DNA of 64,000 nt from Metellina segmentata (lineage: Eukaryota > Arthropoda > Arachnida > Araneae > Tetragnathidae): contig OX375879.1 in the NCBI GenBank assembly GCA_947359465.1, positions 95,614,271 through 95,678,270 of the forward strand, given 5' to 3'. The position numbers were made by a program, and so were the translations under genes. The notes below the pieces were generated by a model, which worked only from the letters and a program-made list of their open reading frames with translations, made no database searches and was not told the DNA's origin. Shown piece after piece: positions 35,970 through 49,418 of the stretch (position 1 is its first letter; the number at the start of each line of letters is the position of its first letter).

Positions 35970-38312
35970 CTAGGGTAAGGTGGAGTAAATGCATTTTCAG
36001 GAGAAGTGAGTACTCAGCCCAGAATATTGAAACCGAACAATTCCCTGAGGGGCCATATTTTGGAGGGTAAGTAAAATATTTTTTAGAAGTATGCAAGTAC
36101 CCGGTTTTATAAGACCAGGTCGGATAAAACCGGGTATATATAGAGGATTCTACAGCATAAAATCTGCCCTTTCATACTTTTGCCACTAGAATGTGCATAG
36201 CTTCCACTTGGTGTATCAAGTTGTAAGTGATCTTTGAAATTCAAGAACATTCATCAATAATTATCTCTCTTTTTGGACTTTTTTTCATGTAAGTAACTAG
36301 TTTCTATATATCTGTTTAAGGATAACGCCAAACTATTTGCTCTCCTTTGTTTTTTACAAGAGTTAGACCTTAGGCTGCACTTACCCCTCAAATATTCCCT
36401 GGAGGGGTTAGTGCGGATGTTGCCACTGGAGAAAGTGCAAATTTAATCTGCACATGCCCCTCTTTCTCTTTTTTTAACGGCAATAGTTGCAGGAGAAGAA
36501 GTTAACGGATTTAAAACAACAGACAAGTTAAAAATTGGCGATTGTGCCATAGTTAAGTTCTTGGGGGAAACCATTGCTAAGCATAATCTTGGGGAAGTAC
36601 AATATTTTGAAAATGGTGATCCCTTTGTACGAGAAAGTTATCGTTGAGAATTGGCTCAACTACTTTCAAACCCCAGTACAAAGAAGATATCAGTTCTGAA
36701 GTGAAAAATTATATAATTTGAATACTTCCATCTTCCGTAGTGGGAAGACGAGGAGAAGTAGTTTTTGAAATTTAATTCTCAAACTATAATGTTCAATAAT
36801 TTGTTTAAGTTTCCCGTAATCACTTAATTTTAGATTACGGCTAATATTTTTTTGAAGGCCTAAAAGTTTAATAGATTTCTATACATTTTTTTCTGATCTT
36901 AACAGTTTTTTAAAGCTTATCAGGTTGTATTGTACCAAGAATATTTTACTGGGTTTGTTTATTTATTTATCTAAACTTTGGATTATTACTAGTAATTCTT
37001 ATTTCTTTAGCATCAAATTAATGTGTACATTTTAATTATAAGTACAATGACTGCTATTTTCTTTGATTCGAGTCACCTTAGATTTTGTGAAACTGATATT
37101 GTGTTTATACTCTTGTTCTCCAGGTTATAGGGGAAAGTTGGACAAAACCGGATACAAAAATTTTTTTTTCCTTAGCACCTACGTGAATAAAATTGCAACA
37201 TGTTCTATTTGAATGATATATTAGTTCTTTAGTTATAAAAATAAATATTTTTCAATGTGAAAGAACTATATTTTGGAGGGTAAGTAAATTATTTTTTAGA
37301 AGTATGCAAGTACCCGGTTTTATCCGACCTGGTCGGATAAAACCGGGGAATTATTTAAAAACATTGTTGTTTTACTGCTGAAATACTTATTTATAACAAT
37401 AAATTAGTACAATGGCCTTCCAACATTGAGGAACATACATGGGTTTAAAAGTCACGAAACGTAGGTAATTTTGAATTTAATGTGTTTGAAATGTGTTACA
37501 AACTAAGTCTGAAGTGTCTGTTTTAATGCTGAACTTCTCCTAACGTGTTTTGACAATTTTTTTCTTAGAGGCTTAAACAGTTTCTGATTTAAGTTTTTCT
37601 TTACTGGCTTTTTGGTTTTTTTCTTGTTCTCCTAACTCCAATATACCGGTTTTATCCGACAGCGCCATTAATCAGAAAACAAGGCTTAGCCTATTTCAAA
37701 CCTGATGCAAAACGTGGTTTAATAATGTAAAATAATAGCTTAAATAGGTGTTATCAAATGTCGTACTTACCTAAAATAAATCTTCAAGCAATTAGAAACT
37801 ACAGAGTAAAATCGGTGGAGTAAAAATCGATCCTTTTCTACTCGAATTTTTTTAAATACTGGCATTGACAAACACATAATCTACACTGTCTTTCATTCAA
37901 CTCCAAATAACATGTCGACTGTTTGCAACTAGTTTCATGCGTCATCCGACAGATAACAGTTATAATCTAGCCAAAACTGCCGGATCCCGGTTTTATCCGC
38001 CTACCCGCTTTTGTCCAACTTTCCCCTATTGATTAACAATATGAAAATTACCTTTCTAAGCTTTAAAAAATAATGAAAAATGCTGTGTTTACAAAATGTC
38101 ATCTGTAATATTAGTGCTTTTCCTTACCCTTCATGTATTCTTGTCCCAAATGTTAAAAAATTCTACAACTCTGTGATTTTTTCCAATTTTCGAATTTTAA
38201 CCAGCTAAATGATCTTTAAAAACTAAGCTATGTACAGACAAAGCATTATCATATGTATTAAATGGGCAATCCTTAGAGGCTAGGAACGCATTTACCCCTC
38301 TACAGAGTAGGG
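35970..38312 (+). pseudogene. Decayed DNA transposon with transposase C-terminal relic
   Basis: Outer ends are weakly inverted (GGAGTAAATGCATT at 35985, TGCGTTTACCCC near 38287). Between 36500 and 36775 the plus strand reads as a decayed protein tail: FKTTDKLKIGDCAIVKFLGE, frame breaks, then EVKNYII, a stop, ILPSSVVGRRGEVVFEI and a final stop. I associate this tail loosely with pogo/Tigger-like transposases in arthropods. A smaller element at 37130-38026 lies inside. Superfamily is uncertain. Confidence 0.45.
37130..38026. mobile_element. Nested inverted-repeat element with TA duplication
   Basis: 897 bp, ends GGGGAAAGTTGGACAAAA and ...TTTTGTCCAACTTTCCCC, flanked by TA on both sides. It contains several CCGGTTTTATCCG motifs and a perfect 17-bp-arm palindrome near 37315-37349 (CCCGGTTTTATCCGACC, one T, then its complement). 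An 85-bp block around that palindrome recurs at about 36055-36140 outside this element. Confidence 0.7.
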
Positions 38313-38708
38313 CAGGTACGTACCTTGGACCTTCGATAAAATTTTGAATTTGGGAAATTTAAGCCCTATTAAATAGTTGCTTTTGAATAAGAAGAATCTG
38401 ATCTCTATTATAATAAGCAGCATAAAATATTGGTTCAGTGATAAAAATAAATTTTGTAAAGAAACCCTTTAAATCGAACTTGGTATTTTTTTTTTCCTAA
38501 CATTCCTATTTTCCTAAATTTTAATGAACTTTTTATGCGGTTTTAGAAAATTATGGAATTATTATTCATTTTTTACATGTGGTTTTTCATGGAAAGTATC
38601 TACCACATAAAAAGAGATCTAACTGTATAAAAAAATTTAATTTACAATATGTTACTCAACATTTATCATTTATTCCAACGAGTATTTGGCACTAAGTGTT
38701 CTAAAATA

Positions 38709-40204
38709 CACTCATGTCCATAAATTAAGGATAATTCAGAATCACACGGAAATCGAACTCTAAAGTAAAAATTTCACCTGTAGAATTATCGTACACATCT
38801 TCAAGAATAATATCTAGATTACAGGAAGCCATCAGATGGCGCTGATAGTACGTCACAATGACGAGAGTGCAAGAAGGGTGTATATAAGGAATGGTAGCAA
38901 AGTAAAATTGTCCACAGGCATTCTGTAAGCCGCTCAGTGCCACAACCGAATAGTTATGACACAGAGGAAGCATGTAGATGATTTTTTACGTGGTAGAATT
39001 ATCGGCCGCCTGGAATGTGGGCGTACTCAGACGGAAGTTTCAGTGGAACTTGGAATCGCCCAAAGTGTCATCTCTAGGCTTTGTAAAGGATTCCAAAGTG
39101 ATGGAAATGTCAGTAGACGTTACAGTACAGGTCTCCCCCAAGTTACAACGCCGAATGACGACCGGTATTTGGCAGTAACTGCAAAAAGAAGCAGAAGAAC
39201 AGCATCCGACCTTTCTCGTCAGCTATCTTCAGTCACGGGTACGACAGTTTCAAGGAAAACCGTTTACAGACATTTAGGACTTGTTAGTCTATATGCTCGC
39301 AGGCCTGTCATATGTGTTAAGCTCACGGCAACTCAGTTACGCCAGTGGTTAGCCTGGTGTAGAGAACATGCAATGTGGCCATAGTCACAGTGTGATGTTT
39401 TCAGACGAGTCCAAGTTTAGCTTGCAGTCTGATTCAAGGCGGACGTTCATATGGAGAACGCCAGGTACCCGCTACCACCAAGACAACATCATTGAACAAC
39501 GACACCGATATACCGATATGGTGGTGCAGGATTGCTCGTTTGGGGCGGAATTATACTGGGCTCCAGAACAGATCATGTTCAAATCGGAACCATGAGGAGT
39601 CAAATTTATCGGGACATCATTCTGGAACAACATGTACGTATGTTTATGCCATGGGCGCAGAATTTGTGTTTATAGATGACAACGCCCGTCCTCACCGTGC
39701 AAACATTGTAATCGAATGCCTTGAATCTGAGGATATCACCCGTATGGAAGGACCAACATTCTCACCTGACTTGAATCCGATAGAGCATGTGTGGGACATG
39801 CTTGACCGACGAATTGCAGCCCGTCAACCACCTCCTACATGTGTACTAGAACTTCGGAGAGCATTGCTTGCTGAGTGGAGTGATCTTCCCCAAGATCAGC
39901 TCAATAAATTTGATCCTCAGCATGCCTAGGCGTTGTACGAACTGTATTTCATCGTCTGGGAGACATACAATGTATTAACCATCATTCCAACCATGTCATG
40001 TTAAGTTTTTGTAAGGTCGATATTTTTTGTAATTGGTCCAGTGAGCCAAAATCGTAGTTTTTATGAATGGTATTATATATACACCATCTTTTTTGTTCTT
40101 TATCTTTTGTTTAATAAATGGGCATTATGAATAAGTCACGTTTGTTTTGTTCCGAACCTTTATTTGCCGGAGCTGGCATTATCCTTAATTTATGGACATG
40201 CGTG
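38709..40204 (+). mobile_element. Tc1-like transposon A
   Basis: 1496 bp, ends CACTCATGTCCATAAATTAA and the inverted equivalent ...TTAATTTATGGACATGCGTG, TA on both sides. It carries a frameshifted transposase (next entry). It lies in the intron next to the exon at 40353, about 150 bp away. Confidence 0.88.
38956..39929 (+). pseudogene. Tc1-like transposase relic
   Basis: It begins MTQRKHVDDFLRGRIIGRLE with a helix-turn-helix N-terminus (residues ~1-120). The first frame ends at 39384. A second frame from 39368 holds the first catalytic Asp (SVMFSDESKFSLQSDSRRTF). A third from 39492 holds FIDDNARPHRANIV (second Asp) and SPDLNPIEHVWDML (third acidic position), ending near 39929. Two frameshifts, at about 39370 and 39490-39590, split a protein that would be normal length for Tc1 (about 340 residues). 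Inactive as it stands. Confidence 0.85.
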
Positions 40205-40352
40205 TAATTTTATTAATCAAACGATTGAAAAAGATTAATCGGAATAGATCTCTAATGCAAATTTGGACTTCAGATTCATGAACAACTTTTTACGAACCGT
40301 GAATGCAGATAGGTCGTAGACTAACATCTTATTTTGAAAGATTGTATCTTAC

Positions 40353-40408
40353 TTCGAAATCTTCCAGCTGTACTGCGTTGAATGATTGTGCTCATCGTCT
40401 ACTGCCAA
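40353..40408 (-). CDS. Possible cassette exon of ankyrin gene
   Basis: 56 bp with a good acceptor (TTCCTTTTTTAG) and donor (TCGAA|GTAAGA). Only the frame continuing the exon at 40505 is open (LAVDDEHNHSTQYSWKIS). It lies 96 bp from that exon. Its length is not a multiple of three, so joining it to the exon at 35002 shifts the frame, whereas skipping it keeps frame. Either it is an alternative exon or one small exon is missing from my model. Confidence 0.5.
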
Positions 40409-40504
40409 CTAAAAAAGGAAGTTAGAATCTAGTATAAAAAGAAACTGGTGCTAAAATGGATGCAATAAATGTGATGGGTTAAAATGTTTTAGAGAGATTT
40501 TTAC

Positions 40505-40595
40505 CAGGTAAGCCAGTTCTTGAGCTACTGCCTCAACTAGTTTTTTAACTTCAAATACCCGGGAATCTTCGAGTGAATTTTCTGGAAAAGTGTCC
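40505..40595 (-). CDS. Ankyrin gene, exon (EVKKLVEAVAQELAYL)
   Basis: 91 bp, acceptor TGCATTTTCTTATAG, donor TACCTG|GTAAAA. Encodes DTFPENSLEDSRVFEVKKLV then EAVAQELAYL, an amphipathic helix. Phase 2 in (completes Gly), phase 0 out. Confidence 0.82.
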
Positions 40596-41084
40596 CTATA
40601 AGAAAATGCATGCGGGTTTTTTATAGCTTTAGAAAAGAGAAATGTGAAATACAAAAAGTGAATTTATCTAATGCTCAATTTATTTTTATTTAGGAATAAA
40701 AGCAGGTTTTTATATAAATACTTTAAACGCACAGGCATAATCCTAGCTAAAACTTCGTAATTTCGTTCTTTTATTTTTAATGCATACTCTTGGGGATGTA
40801 ATTATTTTGGAAATAAAAAATTAAAAATAAGAACGGGTATTTAAATTCAAGAAGGTATTTCCTCTTTTCAGAGAAAAAAATTGTATTGGTTTTTAAGAAA
40901 CTTTACTATTTAAGGTCTTAATATACGTGCCAAATGTATCACAATTATACTATCATCGTACATATCTACAGTACTATATAGCTGATTAGCAAGAAAAAGC
41001 TACTAGTGTTTAATATTTTCCGTACAATATAATGATATTTTAAACGAGTTTTTCTCGGTAGGTAAGTAAGTGAATTAACGTCAC

Positions 41085-41340
41085 TCTTGAAAAAAACACC
41101 GGGGTGATAGTCTGGGATCATTCCCTCATAATTTAATAACTGTATGACAACGAGGTCACATCTGAGCTGCCACCCCTTTCTCCACACATCCATACAATAC
41201 CAATCTGAGGACATTTAAGGACATGACAGATTTAACCAGCACCTTCTCCCATACATACGACTGTCTGTTCGGATTCTTTTGAAATCGCAATCCTCCGTTT
41301 CCTAATCAGCTACTCTTACAACAAACTGCCACGACTATGA
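41085..41340 (-). mobile_element. tRNA-derived SINE copy, diverged
   Basis: Body ('gacagatttaaccagcacct') and diverged head; B box decayed (rc GATTTCAAAAGAATCC). Confidence 0.55.
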
Positions 41341-41828
41341 GCGTTTATCTCGAAAACTTTTTTCGTGAGTCGTTGGCATATCTATAAAGCTGTTGGAATG
41401 ATCGACTTGAAATTTTCACAGCATGTCGAAGCAACATTTTTTTTTATCGTTTATGAACCAGTAAAACGATAGGTTACATTTTCATATTTTATAACATTAA
41501 TAAAAACATTCAATAGGTCAATTTGTTTAGCTAAATTGATGTTTTTTTTATTTAACAAGTCACAATTATTTTTGTTTAATTTTGCTCCACACACACATGC
41601 ACTCCACACACACTCGTCACGTGTGTGAAGTACACACCCCGAAATACACTCTATAACAAAAAAATCGACGCACCAAGAAGGAATCATCGAAGACGTGTCT
41701 GGAGACGCCCAGGGCAGCGTACCGATCCTGCTTTCACTATTGCACGCCACACGGGCCCTCAACAAGAAGTGATGGTCTGGGGTGCCATTTCCCTTGATAG
41801 CCGGACCCATTTGGTCGTCATTAGAGGC

Positions 41829-41991
41829 AGTGCTGCAGTCGTAAATAAATCAGAGGGTATACCATGGGGGGCCCCTGCACTAGTATAGGCAGGGGCCCTA
41901 TGGTATAATACCCTCTGACGGTACATTCTTTGTATGGTACACTCTGATACCCGCAGAATTTTTTCCATGGGGAGGTGAAACATGTACTTAT

Positions 41992-42078
<87 letters not shown>

Positions 42079-42599
42079 TATATCAATTGTATATATATAT
42101 ATAAAGTATTTCAATTGTTCTTAATAGAGGCTTTAATTTTTCTGGAACAATTTGGGCGTTTTCATTGGTCCCTCAAACCCTGAATAGTGCACATTTCATC
42201 TAAACCTAAACGTCAACAGATCCTTTTTACCTACTTTTCTACATGGCGAATATCCCCTGTATCTATTTTTTGGATCAAGCATGGATATATCCTTAAAAAG
42301 TTGACAAATTTCTTCATTAACATCTAAACAAAGTCCGAATTTCATTCTATCGACAGTACTTTGAATGAATTGCTTTTGATTAATAGGTATACGATTTTGG
42401 AATTATGTACCAAGGCGATATCTTGAAGTAGAAACTTTTCTTTTGCTTCTACAGGTATCTGCGTTCACGTGATGTTTCGCGCGATGTTTTATAGGAATAA
42501 CAAAGCGGTGTTCGTAGTTTTTAACAAAAAGCAGAGGGCATACGGAATTTGCTGGAAAAACCAGAGGGTATACGGCGTATACCCTCCACTACAGCCCTG
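41829..42599. mobile_element. hAT-type non-autonomous element inside Tc1 B
   Basis: 771 bp, ends CAGTGCTGCAG and CTACAGCCCTG, flanked by a perfect 8-bp duplication ATTAGAGG (41821-41828 and 42600-42607). The perfect duplication means the insertion is young. It contains a palindrome around 41853-41925 ('agagggtatacc' to 'ataataccctct') and a (TA)n run; no transposase. Confidence 0.88.
41995..42074 (+). repeat. (TA)40 microsatellite
   Basis: About 80 bp of perfect TA inside the hAT element. Confidence 0.95.
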
Positions 42600-43189
42600 A
42601 TTAGAGGTACACTTACTGCACAGCGGTACGTTGACGACATTCTAAGACCTGTTTTTCTACCGTTCCTTTCACAGTACCCTGGGCTTATTTTTCAGCAAGA
42701 CAATGCCAGACCACATACGGCACGTGTTGCTATGAACTGTCTTCAAGCTTGTCAAACACTTCCTTGGCCAGCCAGATCACCAGATCTCTCTCCCATCGAG
42801 CATGTCTGGGATATGATGGGAAGGCGACTGCATCCTTTAGGGAATGTTGATGACGTAGTCCGACAATTGGAGCAAATTTGGCAAGAAATACCGCAGGAGA
42901 CCATCCGGGAGCTTTATCGGTCTATGCCACGCCATGTGGCAGCTTGCATCCAGGCTAGAGGCGGGTCAACACCTTATTTATCTCGTTACTGTAACTCTGA
43001 AATAAATCATTCAATTGTTCTGAAATTTTAATCATTTTAGATTCTGTACATAATTTTCCTATCCACCAATTTTTGTCTCCATCGGACAACTACTTGGTGC
43101 GTCGATTTTTTTGTTATAGAGTGTATCTTCAGATAAATTCATTGCATTATAGTGACATTTAAAAAATCGTTTTATTTAATCTTTGCCTT

Positions 43190-44712
<1,523 letters not shown>

Positions 44713-44943
44713 CATAAATATATTAAGTTTTATTACATTTAACTGAATGGCATCTTATGATCAAAATTATTATACTGAAACAAATACAAAATCTGTTTCA
44801 TATTTTTTGATAAACTAACGTAGAAAAGTTTATATATTTGAATTATTCCTCAATTCCTAATTCAAAGTAAGATTTTGTTTTGTCCTTTAACGCCCTCAAT
44901 GAAACTTTAGCAATTTAATATTTTTAATAAAACGAAATCTTAC

Positions 44944-45014
44944 CCTGATATGAAACTGTTACTTCTTTTCCCTAATAGTTTAGAGCCGTGCGTATCTTTG
45001 TTGTTTGAATTCGG
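44944..45014 (-). CDS. Ankyrin gene, exon (PNSNNKDTHG)
   Basis: 71 bp, acceptor TTATTTTTCAG, donor ATCAGG|GTAAGA. Two of three frames have stops. The open one (PNSNNKDTHGSKLLGKRSNS) joins both neighbours in phase (0 in, 2 out). Too short for ORF detection. Confidence 0.78.
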
Positions 45015-45758
45015 CTGAAAAATATTAAAATAATACTATCATGCATCGTGTGAGAGCAACTATCTCCCAAACAAACAAAATTCTTGCCGTTTGTCACAAC
45101 AATCGTTAATTATAATCGTAATCTAATTTACACATCCTTTAGAATGAAACTCATTGAAACGTTTGAAATCAGTATAGAATAAACATTCTTATGTAATAAT
45201 TTATACATGATGCCGAAAATTTTATATGAAAAGAATTCTTATTTTTTTTTGTCAAATATACGAGTAAATATTGAATCGTCACATTTTGGTTCATCTTTTT
45301 ATCATTCAATCCAATCAAGCTTATCCATGCACAATATTTGAGATATAAGTAAATGTCTTAATTTAACTCCTAGTTTATTACAATATGGTAATTTTGAGGG
45401 AATTCGGATGATTTATTACGTAAAATATTTTAGTACTTGCTGTAAAGCCCGTTGAGGTAAGTACATAACAGGATCTAGAAAACAGATAGTGTAATTCAAG
45501 TGCTTAGTATCTTTTGACGAGTTTTATCATTCAAAATTACTACATATTGAGACATACCTTTGGTATGCTTCATTGTTCATTAATATTTATTCGGAACTCA
45601 GATTACTCAGAATACTTAATCAATTAATAAATCTCACAACTTAAAAATGCATTTGTCTCAGTAATAATCTCACAAAAACTCAGTAATACATCTCCCATAG
45701 CTCGTTTAAACTCAAGTTCAAAACTACATCTCAATAATTCTAAATGGAAGTAAAAAAG
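45015..45758. other. Ankyrin-gene intron, no element recognised
   Basis: AT-rich without supported features. Confidence 0.4.
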
Positions 45759-46588
45759 GGAACAGCTACACTCTACGTTTATGAGTGGTGGCAACGGCCA
45801 TGGCGATTTTTTTTTTTTTGGCCCACTTCTATTGTCACCAAGGAAATAATTATTTCAAAAATATTTTTCTTTTAAAAACATTTTCTTTCAAAAATCTTTT
45901 CACAACGGAAAATGAAAACTTGAAAACACATTTGAAAACGTTTTGAAAAGTAAATATTTTTTAAATTTCACAAAAAGTAAATACATTACAAAACATAATT
46001 GTGTTCCAGCAGAACTAAGCTTCGAATGTTGGGTAAGAATATATCTATACCCTGAAATTTATCAATTACACTAAATACAGGGGCATTTTGAAAAAGAAAA
46101 AGATTTATAAAAGAGAAAAAGCAAGAAATAATACAACCTGAATAACGTCAGAACACTTACGGTAAAAAATAATCAAAACGAAAATGGCAAAAAACCAAAC
46201 TCTTAATCTTTTCGTGAAAATTTATATTTTAAAGTAAAAATTCCACAACTGTCAAAATACAAATAAATGGACCAATGGTATCACAGAAAAAGATTTAAAA
46301 GGACCAATGCAATCAAAGAATATTTTAGAAACAAAATAACAAATGGGAGCAAAGAAAAAATTTCAAACGAACCAATGAAATCAAACGACTTTGACGGATT
46401 TTGGAAGAACTTTCTAGAATATTCAAAATGAAAATTGAAAGTTCCCGTTTGCCGAGGTTGCCATGAAAACTACAACAACCGTAACGACAGATGGGTTGCC
46501 TTAATTTATCGTAACTCGCTACTAGAAGTGCGCCAAAAAAAAATCACCAAGCCATTGCCATCACTCATAAACGTAGTGTAGCTGTACC
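45759..46588. mobile_element. Inverted-repeat element with ~60-bp ends
   Basis: Ends ACAGCTACACTCTACGTTTA and the inverse near 46570-46585 extend inward through ATGAGTGGTGGCAACGGCCA / TGGCTTGG-type sequence to a poly-T/A tract and GGCGCACTTCTA. TA lies just outside an inner CACT...AGTG, so a mariner-type origin is possible, though the repeats continue five bases beyond. The centre is AT-rich with two similar 'ggaccaatg..atcacagaa' blocks; no transposase. Confidence 0.65.
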
Positions 46589-47020
46589 TAAAAAGTAATC
46601 GTATTATGGTGCTTCCAGATTCAAAAATTTTGCACTTATTATTATTTAATTAAATGCTATCTCGTGCGTTTTCACAAAGTTTCTGTAAACTAAATCGCTT
46701 GCGCTTTCTGCTATTTTATCAAAAATATCGCTTGCACTTCTTGTTTCTAACCAATATTTCATATCGATTTACTGTTCCTGAGCAATTTCACCGTGAAATT
46801 GTTAAAATTTAACTTCAACTAATGATAGAAATTATAAGGAAGTGATCAACATCGTCAAAAGTTTGCCTTTTACTATATAGCAGGATTCCTCAAACCAAAA
46901 TTACATAAATAGATTCCATTGAACTATAAAACAGCGATCGTTGCGTTGTCACTTAATTTTTAAGAACTAAATTATACAACTTAATTTATATCAGATGACT
47001 TAATCAATGTTAACACTCAC

Positions 47021-47092
47021 TAGACAAACTTGTAACCCCAAGTAAGCGTAAAGATATTCAGCGACTTGCTGCACTTTTTCTGAACCTCTTTT
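47021..47092 (-). CDS. Ankyrin gene, exon (KRGSEKVQQVAEYLYAYLGL)
   Basis: 72 bp, acceptor CTTTTTCTTTGCAG, donor TGTCTA|GTGAGT. Phase 0 at both ends. Encodes an amphipathic helix. Confidence 0.82.
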
Positions 47093-47167
47093 CTGCAAAG
47101 AAAAAGTAAAAAAATGATGAATTGCTCTTTTTGATAACCCATGACGATGTCGTTTTAAATAAGTTAC

Positions 47168-47254
47168 CTTATTTGAAAAATTCAAAATCTCTCGTGCTGC
47201 ACCTGTGTCCAATAAATGGTGCAAAGATCGCTCATGAAGTCCAGTATTCAGAAT
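47168..47254 (-). CDS. Ankyrin gene, most 5' exon found
   Basis: 87 bp, acceptor ATTCTTTCAATCTCTAG, donor AATAAG|GTAACT. Encodes ILNTGLHERSLHHLLDTGAA then REILNFSNK, phase 0 at both ends. Because it begins at an acceptor, at least one further exon must lie upstream. Confidence 0.82.
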
Positions 47255-48095
47255 CTAGAGATTGAAAGAATAAATAAAAATGAATAATTTCGAAATTAAA
47301 ACACTTGTAAGGCTTTCAAAAATGGTCGGGCTTATATAAATTCTGTTACTTATTAATAATTTTCAAATTTAGCTTGACAGTAAGATGTATTTAAGTTACA
47401 GATGAGTTATATTAAGTTACCAAGAAAAGACGTATGTAAGGTTTTAATAAAATATAGAAAGTAACAAATGAACACATAGACATACTATCGTATGCTTAGA
47501 GCACAAACACATTGACTTACAAAATTTATTTTACCGTACAGCAGTTTTAAAAATATTTGTTGGTAGATAAAAAAATAAAAATTATGAGAGTTTTTATTGT
47601 GTTATAAATCTTTGAAGCAGATCATAATATAATAATGAATTTTTCACTATGAAAATAAGCATTTAATGTCTCCAAAAAAAATGTCAGTTAATTAGTTTCT
47701 GTTCCAAGCTGAAGCTAATGCCCGGTGGACACTTCCGGTTTTTCAACGTGCGGCGCCGCTGCGGCACCTAAGCTCAACTATGCACACATGACCGTGAAAT
47801 GACGCAAGTACTCATTTCGCGCCATTTGCGATAAATATTCTGTCGAAGAAAATGTGTTTATTTCGCTGACTTCGTGTAGAAAAAGTATATTTTGAAACAA
47901 AATAGACGTTATTGGATACAACCATTTATTAATTATTATTTATATTCCATTTACTTATGAAAACAAGGTACTTCAGGCGAGAGAAGCGTGTGCGGCGAGC
48001 TGCGGCTCCGTGGAGAACTGCAGTACAAATTCCACGCAAGTTGGACGTGCGTCGCCGCAGCGGCACCGGAGACATGTGTGGATCTATTGGATCTA

Positions 48096-49406
48096 CAGAG
48101 GCTGTTCACACATTTTTTAGACAATGTATATTGTATTCATATAACTAAATTACATAAAATTCTTGGGTTTTAAATGTTCTATTTGATAGCCCTTATTCTG
48201 AACTATCTTTCGACACCGTAATTTCCAGGATAATAATGCTTTTTGAAGTGTCAGAAGAGGTATTATATCCCATTCCTCCTGAACAGCTTTCCAGAGTCCT
48301 GTAAGGGTTGTGGGACAACGTTTGGATAATACAGATTTTAAAAGTCCGAAAGCACAGAAATCCACAGGTGATACATCGGGAGATTTAGTAGGGATATCAG
48401 TGAAGTATCTTTCCTTAATGGCCTTGATACCGGTTTTTCGTTCCATTTCTTTTAGGAAATTTACAGTGGATTTTGATGTGTGACTGCTAGCTTTGTTTGA
48501 TGGAGTTCCACAGATTGATGGCACTGTGGGTAAAGCGATGGTATTTCATTCAGAAAAATTGGCGATAAAATATGTTCCTGATAGTATTTGGAGTTAATCT
48601 TGACATTTTTTTCCACTCTCTTTATTTTTAACTTGCCAGTATATGAAAAAAACAGCAACAATCATGAATCCCTTAGAAAAACTTTCTTTCCATTCTATGA
48701 ACCATGTACTTAAATTTTTTTCTCCCCTTTTATGATAATAAATGGCTCTTTTTTTGCTGCAATCATTTAAATACACCCATGATTCATCTATTGTGACACA
48801 ATTTTTCCATTTTTCTTTGGATAAGTGTTTCTCATATAGAATTCGGCAGCGTGTCCTGTGTTCAGGGATATGCTTTGGAGAAAGACGATGCACATTGCGT
48901 TTTTTCGCTTTCTTAAGATTTAAATCAACGTTTATCATTTTGTTTATAGTGGACACCGAGCATTTTAATGATTTTGCAACTGTCCTTTGACTAGGGGGAT
49001 TTTCTTTTAACATTAAACAACGTACTTTTTCAATAGTCGAAGATGTCCGTTTCTTCCTTGGATACTTGTTTGGAATTTTTGTCCCACTTGAGGCTTCAAT
49101 TTGAAGTTTTTTTCCTTTCTTGTTGACGATATTACCTATCGACGCTTTAGAAATCACAAAACCATGACTCTCACATCGGTTTTGGATAACGGAATATGAA
49201 TATTTCTCTTCGGAAAGAGCATAAATATAGCATTCGAACCACTGCTTCGTTAAAAACGCCATTTTGAATAAAAACAAACCTCTCAAGCCGCAGACGATAA
49301 TTTTGACTTTTAAAAACATAGTACAACTGCAATTGTTTCTTTTGCAGCAAACGATTTTTTTTTACCGCTAACCAAAATCATCTAAAAAATGTGCGAACAG
49401 CCTCTG
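48096..49406 (-). mobile_element. Mariner-like transposon inside Harbinger copy 3
   Basis: 1311 bp, ends CAGAGGCTGTTCACACATTT / AAATGTGCGAACAGCCTCTG, TA on both sides (48094-48095, 49407-49408). Carries a minus-strand transposase relic. Confidence 0.88.
48150..49265 (-). pseudogene. Mariner-like transposase relic
   Basis: From MAFLTKQWFECYIYALSEEK the first frame (to about 48594) includes a helix-turn-helix (SQRTVAKSLKCSVSTINKMI) and the first catalytic Asp (NCVTIDESWVYLND). The next frames hold the rest, ending with the last motif (KSPDVSPVDFCAFGLLKSVL) and a C-terminus at about 48150. The central Asp motif has changed: the region corresponding to D-x-A-x-x-H reads NKASSHTSK. Two frame changes near 48600 and 48500 break it. 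Confidence 0.78.
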
Positions 49407-49418
49407 TAATATATCTCA

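Larger units (their letters stand above)
41670..43031 (+). pseudogene. Tc1-like transposase relic, interrupted
   Basis: The left piece reads PQQEVMVWGAISLDSRTHLV then VIRG and stops at the insertion. The right piece resumes exactly at RGTLTAQRYVDDIL and continues through FQQDNARPHTARVA (second Asp) and SPDLSPIEHVWDMMGRR (third acidic position) to the end at about 43031. The right half is uninterrupted. The N-terminal ~150 residues are missing. Confidence 0.82.
41647..43123 (+). mobile_element. Tc1-like transposon B (holds a hAT element)
   Basis: Near-perfect ends CACTCTATAACAAAAAAATC / GATTTTTTTGTTATAGAGTG, TA on both sides. About 180 bp of coding sequence, then a hAT insertion, then the transposase C-terminus. 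The N-terminal DNA-binding part and first catalytic Asp are deleted. Confidence 0.88.

Noticed and set aside
37771..37830. A 28-bp exon that might link 40353 with 35002
   Set aside because: It has a nice donor (GTAAGT) and the right length modulo three, but its first full codons include a stop (TTC TAA).
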